NCBI RefSeq assembly: GCF_000876015.1
Contig: NZ_BBQM01000013.1
Coordinates: 124,001 to 188,000, forward strand
Length of the DNA: 64,000 nt
Reading direction: 5' to 3'
DNA from: Cupriavidus basilensis
Lineage (GTDB): Bacteria > Pseudomonadota > Gammaproteobacteria > Burkholderiales > Burkholderiaceae
Shown here one piece after another: positions 1 through 7,323 of this stretch. A model generated the notes under the pieces. It saw only the letters and a list, made by a program, of their open reading frames with translations. It made no database searches and was not told where the DNA came from. A program made the position numbers and the translations under genes. How positions within the stretch are numbered: position 1 is the stretch's first letter; each line of letters starts with the position of its first letter.

Positions 1-1
1 G

Positions 2-772
2 ACCCTGGCCCAGGTCGGCGAGCCGGAGATGGAGGTGCCCAACGGCGCCTCGGTGCCGGCGTACTACGCGCTGCTGGCCTCGCGCTACCTGTTCGAGACC
101 GGCCTGCGCGCGGACGACCTGAGCGGCTTCGCGGTGCTGATGCGCGAGCACGCGGCCGGGCATCCCGACGCCCACCTGCGCGAGCCGTTGACGCCGGAGG
201 CGGCGCGCGCCGCCCGGCCCATCGCCTCGCCGCTGCGGCTGTCGGACTGCTGCCCGATCTCCGACGGCGCGGTGGCGGTGGTGATCTCCGCCGAGCCCGG
301 CGGCGGCCGGCCGGTGCGCATCGCCGGCGCCGGGCAGGCGCACCGCCACCAGCACCTGAGCACGCTCGACAGCGTGCTCGCCACCGGCGCGGCCGACGCG
401 GCGCGGCGCGCGCTCGGCGAAGCCGGCAGCACGGTCGCGGAGGTCGATTACCTGGCGATCTACGACTCCTTCACCATCACGCTGGCCATGCTGCTCGAGG
501 AACTCGGCGTGGCGGGGCGCGGCGAATCGCCCGGGCGGCTGGCCGCCGGCGACTTCGGCCGCCACGGCGCGCTGCCGCTCAACACGCACGGCGGGCTGCT
601 CGCGTTCGGCCACTCGGGCGTGGCGGGCGGGCTGATGCATCTTGCCGAAGCCGGGCGGCAGCTCGCGGGCAAGGCCGGCGCGCGGCAACTCCCGCCGCGC
701 AGGCGCGCGCTGTTCCACGCGGACGGCGGCGTGCTGTCGTCGCACGTGAGCCTGGTGCTGGAGGCGCAATGA
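2..772 (+). CDS. Thiolase-like / lipid-transfer (SCP2-type) thiolase, C-terminal part
   Basis: The gene enters from the left edge: the frame is open from base 2, so the first ATG in view (29) is internal and the N-terminal half with the nucleophilic Cys is missing. What remains is the C-terminal thiolase lobe, with the conserved NTHGG motif and the following GHSGVAGG glycine loop that bind CoA and supply the active-site His. The second catalytic Cys of biosynthetic thiolases is absent; the end reads HADGG instead, as in the thiolase-like proteins that pair with DUF35 partners. The next gene is such a partner. It probably cleaves or carries a CoA thioester in a degradation pathway whose first genes lie outside the window. 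Family call is firm; substrate unknown. Confidence 0.85.
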   Translation, partial: TLAQVGEPEMEVPNGASVPAYYALLASRYLFETGLRADDLSGFAVLMREHAAGHPDAHLREPLTPEAARAARPIASPLRLSDCCPISDGAVAVVISAEPGGGRPVRIAGAGQAHRHQHLSTLDSVLATGAADAARRALGEAGSTVAEVDYLAIYDSFTITLAMLLEELGVAGRGESPGRLAAGDFGRHGALPLNTHGGLLAFGHSGVAGGLMHLAEAGRQLAGKAGARQLPPRRRALFHADGGVLSSHVSLVLEAQ

Positions 773-797
773 CCACGCCGCTCGCCAGTCCCCTTGT

Positions 798-822
798 CTT
801 CTCCCCCACTTCGCGGGAGAAG
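798..822. repeat. Short REP-like hairpin between thiolase and DUF35 genes
   Basis: Arms CTTCTCCCCC (798-807) and GCGGGAGAAG (813-822) are inverted repeats with one mismatch around a 5-base loop. It sits in the 94-base gap between two otherwise tightly organised genes and has no T-tract, so it is more likely a small interspersed palindrome or mRNA-stability hairpin than a terminator. An ATGA overlap at 769 opens only a 33-codon frame through it. Confidence 0.4.
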
Positions 823-866
823 GCAGCAAACCACCTGCAACGCATAGCGCCACCGCAAGACCAGCC

Positions 867-1235
867 ATGACCACCGACCAAGCCGACCATCCCTACCAGT
901 CCGGCCTCGATGCCGGCATCGTGCGCTACCAGGCCTGCGACGACTGCGGCGCGTGGCAGCCCTTGCAGCGCCACGCCTGCCGCGCGTGCGGCGGCACGCG
1001 CCTGGGCTGGCGCGACGCGGCGGGCACCGCCACCATCCACTCGGTCACGGAGGTCGCGCGCGCGCCGACCGATGCGTTCCGCGCGCTGGCGCCCTACACG
1101 CTGGTACTGGCCACGCTCGACGAAGGCCCGCGCGTGATGGCGCATGCCGAGCCCGGCGTGGCCATCGGCGAGCGCGTGCGCGCCGGTTTCCTGCGGCACG
1201 GCGAACGCACGTTGCTGCGCTTCCTGCGCGAATAG
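867..1235 (+). CDS. DUF35 zinc-ribbon/OB-fold acyl-CoA-associated protein
   Basis: A 122-residue protein with the two-part layout of the DUF35 family: an N-terminal rubredoxin-like zinc ribbon (CDDC and CRAC pairs, about residues 24-42) followed by an OB-fold domain rich in small beta strands. Such proteins form complexes with thiolase-like enzymes and hold CoA thioester substrates; in known cases the pair acts in steroid side-chain or lipid degradation. Here it lies directly downstream of a thiolase-like gene on the same strand, which supports a joint complex. The start at 867 gives a standard-length protein. Substrate cannot be read from sequence. Confidence 0.85.
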   Translation: MTTDQADHPYQSGLDAGIVRYQACDDCGAWQPLQRHACRACGGTRLGWRDAAGTATIHSVTEVARAPTDAFRALAPYTLVLATLDEGPRVMAHAEPGVAIGERVRAGFLRHGERTLLRFLRE

Positions 1236-1291
1236 CACGCGGCGCGCGCCGGCCGGCGCGCGGCGCTTCCATCACAACCGAGGAGACCGAC

Positions 1292-2287
1292 ATGAACCGA
1301 ACCTTGCCGCTTCGGCGGCCCGCGCTCGCCCTGCTGGCGGGCGCCATCGCCCTCTCGGGCGCATTGCCCGCGCCGCCGGCGCGGGCGCAGGCCTGGCCCG
1401 CCAAGCCGGTGCGGCTGATCGTGCCGTACCCGCCGGGCGGCCCCACCGACATCGTGGCGCGCGTGGTCGGGCAGAAGCTGGCCGACCAGCTCAAACAGCC
1501 GGTGGTGGTGGAGAACCGCCCCGGCGCGGGCGGCAACATCGGCGCGGAAGCGACCGCCAAGTCGGCGCCCGACGGCTACACGCTGCTGGTGGCCACCACC
1601 GCGCACGCGATCAACATGACGCTGTTCAGCAAGCCCGGCTACAGCACGCAGAAGGATTTCGCGCCGGTCTCGCTGCTCACGCGCGGGCCGCTGGTGCTGG
1701 TGACGGCGCCGGCCACGCCGGCCGGCAGCGTGGCCGAGCTGATCGCGCTGGCCAAGGCAAAGCCGGGACAGGTCAGCTTCGCCAGCTCGGGCAACGGGCA
1801 GTCCACCCATCTTGCCGCCGAGCTGTTCAACAGCATGGCGGGCACGCGCATGACCCACGTGCCGTACAAGGGCAGCGCGCCCGCGCTGACCGACGTGATG
1901 GGCGGGCAGGCCACCGTGATGTTCGACACCATGCTCTCGGCCATGCCGTTCGTGCGCGACGGCCGGCTCAAGGCGCTGGCGATCACGGGCGCGGCGCGCT
2001 CGCCCGCCGCGCCCGACCTTCCCACCGTGGCGCAGGCCGGCCTGCCCGGCTACGAGGCCACCGCGTGGAATGCGCTGCTGGCGCCGGCCGGCACGCCGCC
2101 CGCGGTGGTCGGCGCGCTCAGCAGCGCGCTCAAGACCGTGCTCGAGCAGGACGATGTGCGCGCCAAGTTCGCCACGCAGGGCTTTGCCGCCGAGTGGACC
2201 TCGCCCGCCGCCACCGGCCAGTTCCTCGCCCGCGAAATCGACAAATGGGGCAAGGTGGTCAAGGCCTCCGGCGCCACCATCGACTGA
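1292..2287 (+). CDS. Bug/TctC-family periplasmic solute-binding protein
   Basis: A 331-residue tripartite tricarboxylate transporter-type binding protein. A Sec signal peptide is clear (arginines, then LALLAGAIALSGAL, cleavage after ARA near residue 32), and the mature start carries the family loop PYPPGGPTD (about 45-53) that closes over a carboxylate ligand. The start at 1292 is set by an AGGAG-like site about 8 bases upstream; an in-frame extension back to 953 would bury the signal peptide. No TctA/TctB membrane genes are nearby, as is common for the expanded Bug families of Burkholderiales. Position between acyl-CoA genes suggests it captures the acid that the next gene activates; that is inference. 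Confidence 0.9.
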   Translation: MNRTLPLRRPALALLAGAIALSGALPAPPARAQAWPAKPVRLIVPYPPGGPTDIVARVVGQKLADQLKQPVVVENRPGAGGNIGAEATAKSAPDGYTLLVATTAHAINMTLFSKPGYSTQKDFAPVSLLTRGPLVLVTAPATPAGSVAELIALAKAKPGQVSFASSGNGQSTHLAAELFNSMAGTRMTHVPYKGSAPALTDVMGGQATVMFDTMLSAMPFVRDGRLKALAITGAARSPAAPDLPTVAQAGLPGYEATAWNALLAPAGTPPAVVGALSSALKTVLEQDDVRAKFATQGFAAEWTSPAATGQFLAREIDKWGKVVKASGATID

Positions 2288-2325
2288 CTCTCCCGCTTCT
2301 CTTTGCTGCCACGCCGCAATCCACC

Positions 2326-4431
2326 ATGAACCAGACCCTGCAAGCCCTGCTGGCGCCGCGCTCGATCGCGGTGATCGGCGCCTCCGACCACATCCACAAG
2401 ATCGGCGGCCGGCCCATCTACTACATGCGCGAGCACGGCTACGCCGGCAAGCTCTATCCGGTCAACCCGCAGCGCGACACCATCCAGGGCCTGCCCGCGT
2501 TCGCCTCGCTCGACGCGCTGCCCGAGGTGCCCGAACTGGCCATCATCGTGGTGGGCGGCGAGGCGGCCGTCGCCGCCGTGCGCGACTGCGCGCGCCTGGG
2601 CGTGGCCGCGGCCATCGTCATCGCCTCGGGCTTCGGCGAGGCCGGCGCGGAAGGCCGCCGCCAGCAGGACGAAATGGTGCGCGTGGCCGCCGGCGCCGGG
2701 CTGCGCCTGGTCGGCCCCAACAGCCAGGGGCTGGCCAACTTCGGCACCGGCACCATCGCCAGCTTCTCCACCATGTTCATCGAGGTGCCGCCGCAGGACG
2801 GCCCGGTGGCCGTGGTCAGCCAGAGCGGCGGCGTGTGCGCGATGGTCTACGGCCTGCTGCGCGGGCAGGGCATCGGCGTGCGCCACATGCACGCCACCGG
2901 CAACGAGGCCGACCTCACCGTCAGCGAACTGGCGCTGGCCGTGGCGCACGACCCCGACGTGAAGCTGATCCTGCTGTACCTGGAAAGCCTGACCGACCCG
3001 GCCGTGCTGGCCGAGGCCGCGGCGGTGGCGCGCCGGCGCGGCGTGCCGATGGTCGCGGTGAAGGCCGGGCGCTCCAGCGCGGGCCAGCGCGCGGCGGCCT
3101 CGCACACCGGCGCCATCGCCAACGAGGACCGCGCGGTGGGCGCCTTCCTGGCGCGCCACGGCATCTTCCGCGTCGACGACGCGCACGCGCTGGCGCGCTG
3201 CGCGCCGCTCTACCTGCGCGGCTGGCAGGCCGCCGGGCGCCGGCTGGTGGTGGTCAGCAACTCGGGCGCGAGCTGCGTGATGGCCGCCGACGCCGCCGAG
3301 CCGCTCGGCCTCGCGCTGGCGCCGCTGTCGGCCGCCACCCAGGCCGCGCTGGCCGAGCGCCTGCCCGGCTTCGCCGCCACCGCCAACCCGGTCGACGTGA
3401 CCGCCGCGCTGCTGACCAACAGCGGCCTGTTCGGCGACGTGCTGCCGGTGGTCGCCGCCGACCCCGCCGCCGATCTGGTGCTGCTCGACATCCCGGTGGC
3501 GGGCATGGGCTACGACCTGCCGCGCTTCGCGCGCGACGCCGCCGGCTTTGCCGACAGCGCCGGCAAGCCGATCGCCGTGGCCGCGTGGCAGGCGCCGGTG
3601 GCGGCCGCGTTCCGCGCCGCCGGGGTGCCCACCTACGCCAGCGCGGCCGACGCGCTGGCCGCCTTCGCGCAACTGGCCACGCACCAGCGGCAGTTGCGCG
3701 AGACCGCGCAGGAAGACGGCGCGGCGGCCGCGCACCGGCCGCCCGCGCGCGCCAGGGCCCGCGCGGCGGCGGACGCACCGGCGCAAACCCTCAGCGAAGC
3801 CGCCAGCCTGGCGCGCCTGGCCGCGGCCGGCATCCCGGTGGTGGCCCACAAGCTGTGCCACGGCGTGGACGAAGCGGTGGCGGCCTGGCGCGAATTGAAA
3901 GGCCCGGTGGCCGTCAAGGCCAGCTCGCCGCAGGTGCCGCACAAGAGCGAGCACGGCCTGGTGGCGCTCAACTGCAACGACGAGCACGCCGTCGCGCACG
4001 CCTACATCGTCCAGACCGACATCCTGCGCAAGATGGGCGCCGCCTGCGAAGGCGTGGTGGTCGCGCGCATGGAGCGCGGCCAGCGCGAATGCATGGTCGG
4101 CGCGCACTGGGACCCGGTGTTCGGGCCGGTGGTGGTGGTCGGCGACGGCGGCAAGTACGTCGAGGTGCTGCGCGACACCGCCGTGCTGCTCGCGCCCTGC
4201 AGCGAAGCCGCGGTGGCGCGCGCCGTGGCCGGCCTGCGCATCGCGCCGCTGCTGGCCGGCGTGCGCGGCGAGAGCGCCGTGGACGTGGCCGCGCTGTGCC
4301 GGATCGCCGCGCGCGTCGGCCGGTTGATGCACGAGGCCGGCGGCGCCATCCGCGCGCTCGACCTCAACCCGGTGATGGTGAGCGCGGGCGGGGCGGTGGT
4401 GGTGGACGCGCTGATGGAGGTGGCGGGCTGA
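2326..4431 (+). CDS. ADP-forming acyl-CoA synthetase (fused alpha-beta)
   Basis: A 701-residue single-chain acid-CoA ligase (ADP-forming). Domains in order: CoA-binding Rossmann fold (about 1-135, starting RSIAVIGASD), succinyl-CoA-ligase-like domains (about 150-460) and a C-terminal ATP-grasp domain (about 480-700). The phosphorylated catalytic His lies in SHTGA near residue 260, as in the family. An Ala/Arg-rich linker (about 465-485) joins the halves. It would convert a carboxylic acid, ATP and CoA to acyl-CoA, ADP and phosphate in the cytoplasm. The start at 2326 gives the normal N-terminus; the frame runs open far upstream only because of high GC. It follows the Bug gene by 38 bases, probably in one operon. 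Specific substrate unknown. Confidence 0.9.
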   Translation: MNQTLQALLAPRSIAVIGASDHIHKIGGRPIYYMREHGYAGKLYPVNPQRDTIQGLPAFASLDALPEVPELAIIVVGGEAAVAAVRDCARLGVAAAIVIASGFGEAGAEGRRQQDEMVRVAAGAGLRLVGPNSQGLANFGTGTIASFSTMFIEVPPQDGPVAVVSQSGGVCAMVYGLLRGQGIGVRHMHATGNEADLTVSELALAVAHDPDVKLILLYLESLTDPAVLAEAAAVARRRGVPMVAVKAGRSSAGQRAAASHTGAIANEDRAVGAFLARHGIFRVDDAHALARCAPLYLRGWQAAGRRLVVVSNSGASCVMAADAAEPLGLALAPLSAATQAALAERLPGFAATANPVDVTAALLTNSGLFGDVLPVVAADPAADLVLLDIPVAGMGYDLPRFARDAAGFADSAGKPIAVAAWQAPVAAAFRAAGVPTYASAADALAAFAQLATHQRQLRETAQEDGAAAAHRPPARARARAAADAPAQTLSEAASLARLAAAGIPVVAHKLCHGVDEAVAAWRELKGPVAVKASSPQVPHKSEHGLVALNCNDEHAVAHAYIVQTDILRKMGAACEGVVVARMERGQRECMVGAHWDPVFGPVVVVGDGGKYVEVLRDTAVLLAPCSEAAVARAVAGLRIAPLLAGVRGESAVDVAALCRIAARVGRLMHEAGGAIRALDLNPVMVSAGGAVVVDALMEVAG

Positions 4432-4520
4432 GGCGCGATGCGGGCGGCAGGCCCGCGTCGGAGCAATCCGATTCCGGCCATTGTCAAATGCGAACAGACC
4501 GGATTTTCCGTTGCTTGCCG

Positions 4521-4578
4521 CGTGCATCGGGCCGCGTCCGCTCATTAGAATGAGCGGACGATTCAGTCCGGATGCACG
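4521..4578. promoter_or_regulatory. Nested palindromes over the mcrBC-like promoter and start codon
   Basis: The inner palindrome has perfect 12-base arms (CGTCCGCTCATT, 4535-4546; AATGAGCGGACG, 4549-4560) around AG. An outer pair, CGTGCATC (4521-4528) and GATGCACG (4571-4578), brackets it nearly symmetrically and includes the ATG at 4572. TAGAAT at 4546-4551, one mismatch from a -10 box, sits in the palindrome centre. I read this as an operator/promoter, possibly also an mRNA hairpin hiding the start codon; the function is inferred. No clear -35 was found. Confidence 0.6.
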
Positions 4579-5984
4579 CAATGGAATTCACCGCCGGGGA
4601 AGTTCCCCACCAACTCATCCTGTTCGGCCCGCCGGGCACGAGCAAGAGCCATACCGCGCTGCACGTGCTGGCCGGCGTGCTGGGCGTGGACAAGGACGAC
4701 ATCTTCCCCGTCACCTTCCACCCCGAGTTCGGCTACGGCGATTTCGTCGCCAGGCTGATGCCCATGTCGCGCCGCGACGGCGGAGTCAGCCGGATCGAAT
4801 ACAGCGTTCACGCCGGGCCCTTCATCGAGGCGCTGGGCCGGGCATACGCGGCGCCCGACAGGAAGATCCTGCTGCTGATCGACGAGATCAACCGCGGCAA
4901 CTGCGCCGAGATCTTCGGCGACGTGTTCCAGCTGCTCGACCGCAATGACGATGCCTGGTCCAGCTACGAAGTGATGGCGTCCGAGATCGTCATGCAGGCG
5001 CTGCGCGACAAGTTCGACGGCGCCGGCAGCGGCGACGGCAACGTCGCGGCCGTGTACGGGAAGAAGAAGCTGCGCCTGCCGCCGAATCTCCATCTCGTCG
5101 GCACCATGAATTCGAGCGACGAATCGGTGTATTTCATGGACACGGCATTCAAGCGGCGCTGGCACTTCCAGTTCGTGCCCGTGGATTTTGCCACGGTGCC
5201 GGCAACGCAGAAGGCCGCGCTGCTGGAAAACGGCACCATGCCGGCGCCGGACTGGGAGGCGTTTCTCACCGCGCTCAACCGCTTCATCGTGGCCAAATGC
5301 CAGGCGGCCAAGCTCGACGACAAGCTGGTCGGGCCGTGGTTCATCAAGGCGCGCAGCGCGGGGCGGCTGGTGGACAAGTATCCGGCGGATCTGGATGCGT
5401 TGAAATCCCTGGCGCCGAAGGTCACGATCTATCACAAGGGCGCGGACTACAGCCGCCAGTTCGACGATCTGTTCGACGCGTTCGCGGACCGGCTCGATGC
5501 CGGCCCGCGCGGCGCCGTGCTGGATTTCGCCGGCTACGATTCCACCTCGACCCGCAGGATCGGCAAGATCCCGTTCGAGCCGAGCTCGCACTACTACTAC
5601 GCCAGGAAAACGAAGCCCGCGACGATGGAAGACGGCCAGCTCGTCATCGAGGATTTCGTCGAGGCGCTGGGCCAGCTCGCGCTGGCGCCCCGCATCAGCC
5701 GCCACGACATCGCCGGCAAGCTGTGCCTGTACCTGTGGGACAACGTGTTCGACCGCGACCGCCGCCCGCTGTGCGAGGTGATCGGCTGCGGCCGGGAAGC
5801 GCTGCGCACCTTCGGCGATTTCGCCGGCAAGGTGGACGCCTTCGTCGGCGGGATCATGCGCGACTACGGCGAGCGGCCGGAGACGGCGGCGGCCGCCGGC
5901 GCCACGAGCGCCAGCAACGACGAGGACCGCGGGAACGACGAGGACGACGAGGACGGCGAGGCGGAAGCGGCGGCCGATGCTTGA
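4572..5984 (+). CDS. McrB-like AAA+ NTPase of a McrBC-type restriction system
   Basis: A 470-residue AAA+ protein of the McrB branch. Walker A is GPPGTSKS (19-26); the McrB-type motif FHPEFGYGDF follows (49-58); Walker B is LLLIDEINRG (100-109); TMNSSD (178-183) occupies the place of the McrB nucleotide signature MNTAD, followed by the arginine fingers in FKRRW. McrB proteins hydrolyse GTP to drive the McrC nuclease along DNA. Unlike E. coli McrB there is no N-terminal DNA-recognition domain: the AAA core starts at residue 13. About 150 residues after the core are unassigned, and the tail (about 447-470) is strongly acidic. The start could be 4572 or 4581. The last eight bases overlap the partner gene, so translation is coupled. 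Confidence 0.85.
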   Translation: MHAMEFTAGEVPHQLILFGPPGTSKSHTALHVLAGVLGVDKDDIFPVTFHPEFGYGDFVARLMPMSRRDGGVSRIEYSVHAGPFIEALGRAYAAPDRKILLLIDEINRGNCAEIFGDVFQLLDRNDDAWSSYEVMASEIVMQALRDKFDGAGSGDGNVAAVYGKKKLRLPPNLHLVGTMNSSDESVYFMDTAFKRRWHFQFVPVDFATVPATQKAALLENGTMPAPDWEAFLTALNRFIVAKCQAAKLDDKLVGPWFIKARSAGRLVDKYPADLDALKSLAPKVTIYHKGADYSRQFDDLFDAFADRLDAGPRGAVLDFAGYDSTSTRRIGKIPFEPSSHYYYARKTKPATMEDGQLVIEDFVEALGQLALAPRISRHDIAGKLCLYLWDNVFDRDRRPLCEVIGCGREALRTFGDFAGKVDAFVGGIMRDYGERPETAAAAGATSASNDEDRGNDEDDEDGEAEAAADA

Positions 5985-7311
5985 TTTCTCCACGCTGACG
6001 GTCGAGGCGGCCGGCGGCTACGTCGGGCTGGAGCGCAGGCAGGGCCGGGCCGTGCTGCGCCTGCCGTACCACCTGTCGCACCTGGAGCGCGAGCCGGTGC
6101 GCGCGCTGGCGATGCTCTACAAGGTGCTCGGCGTGTTCAGGACCACGGACAAGGCGGCCGGGCGGCTGGCGCCGGTGGACGGCATCGAGCACAACGGCGC
6201 TTCGGTCCGGGGCACGCGGGACGAAGGCGTGTCGTTCCATGACACGCTGGGGCTGGAGGCGCTGTTCCAGGCCTTCGATCCGCTCGGCCTGCTGAGCCTG
6301 GTCGAGCGGCGCGGGCGCACCAGCCGCGTCGACTACGGCAAGCTCCACCGGCATCTGCATCGCGCCGTCTATCTCGACGACGGCGCGCCGTTCGTCGAAT
6401 ACGCGAGCGGCCCGCGCCGCGAGCTGCGGCTGGCCGCGCACGATCTGGTCGGGCTGTACTGCTTCGTCGCCGGCGATTTCTACACCGGCTTCCTCGACCT
6501 CGCGCCCGGGCAGGCATGGGGCGACTTCAGCGGCGAGGCGCTGGCGCAGGCCGCCGATTTCCGCCACCGCTTCCTGCACGCGGACAGCGGCCTGTTCGGC
6601 GGCGACGCCTTCGTCGCCACCGACACGCGCGAGCGCCTGCGCGAGATCCTCTTCCGCATCGAGCGGCAGACCCCGTTCAAGAGCCAGGTCTTCCTCACGC
6701 TGTTCGACGGCCTGCGCCGCTACCTCGAGCAGGGCTGGCTGGCCGACCGCGACGACGGCATGGTGTGGGGCATCGGGGATTTCTGGTCGGTGTGGGAGTC
6801 GGCCTGCCTGGCGCACGCGCTCGCGCGGCATGCGCCCGGGGACATCTTCACCTGCGACTACCAGCACCTGCCCGCGGCATTGCTCACACGCGAGCGCGAG
6901 CAGGCGTGGCAGGCCAGCCGCGAGGCGGTCTTCGCGCGGAACGAATACCGGCGCCGCCCGGACCTGGTGGTGCGGCGGGACGGCGGCTATCGCATCGCCG
7001 ACTTCAAATACTATGCGGAGCTTGCCGCGCGCCGGCCGAAGCCGGACGGCGCCGCGTCGGCCAGGCAGGTGGCGGACTTCGACAATATCGAGCTCTACGG
7101 GCTGCTGCTGCGCGACCATCTGCATCGCACCGGCCAGCCCGGCGCGGCGCGGGTGGCGCTGGAATTCTGGCTACCGGCGGCGGCGCGCCACGAGCGCGCC
7201 TTCACGCGCGCGCCGGCGTGGTCGCCGCCGCTGCGCGTGGTGGGCCAGCCCGTCGCGGCGCTGCTGGACGACTACGCGAAGCTGTTCCGCGTGCAGCCCG
7301 CGCGGCGGTAG
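5977..7311 (+). CDS. McrC-like PD-(D/E)XK nuclease partner
   Basis: A 444-residue protein whose C-terminal third carries a PD-(D/E)XK nuclease pattern: an upstream acid in SVWES (E274), RRPDL (P328-D329) and ADFKYY (D342, K344). Family knowledge places these residues around the catalytic metal of McrC. The N-terminal 270 residues would be the McrB-contact region but look divergent from classical McrC. The start codon lies inside the end of the AAA+ gene (ATGCTTGA overlap), so the two are made together. The pair most likely cuts modified or foreign DNA. It ends 12 bases from a convergent gene, leaving no room for a separate terminator. Confidence 0.8.
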   Translation: MLDFSTLTVEAAGGYVGLERRQGRAVLRLPYHLSHLEREPVRALAMLYKVLGVFRTTDKAAGRLAPVDGIEHNGASVRGTRDEGVSFHDTLGLEALFQAFDPLGLLSLVERRGRTSRVDYGKLHRHLHRAVYLDDGAPFVEYASGPRRELRLAAHDLVGLYCFVAGDFYTGFLDLAPGQAWGDFSGEALAQAADFRHRFLHADSGLFGGDAFVATDTRERLREILFRIERQTPFKSQVFLTLFDGLRRYLEQGWLADRDDGMVWGIGDFWSVWESACLAHALARHAPGDIFTCDYQHLPAALLTREREQAWQASREAVFARNEYRRRPDLVVRRDGGYRIADFKYYAELAARRPKPDGAASARQVADFDNIELYGLLLRDHLHRTGQPGAARVALEFWLPAAARHERAFTRAPAWSPPLRVVGQPVAALLDDYAKLFRVQPARR

Positions 7312-7323
7312 CCGCGCGCGGCG

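Noticed and set aside
4481..4510. TTGTCA at 4481 as the -35 box of the McrB-like gene
   Set aside because: No acceptable -10 lies 16-18 bases downstream, and the TAGAAT in the palindrome is about 60 bases away.
2050..4581. Very long minus-strand open frame (843 codons) opposite the acyl-CoA ligase
   Set aside because: His/Arg/Ala-rich shadow frame typical of very high GC DNA; the plus frame has full domain signatures. The same reasoning removes the other long antisense frames.
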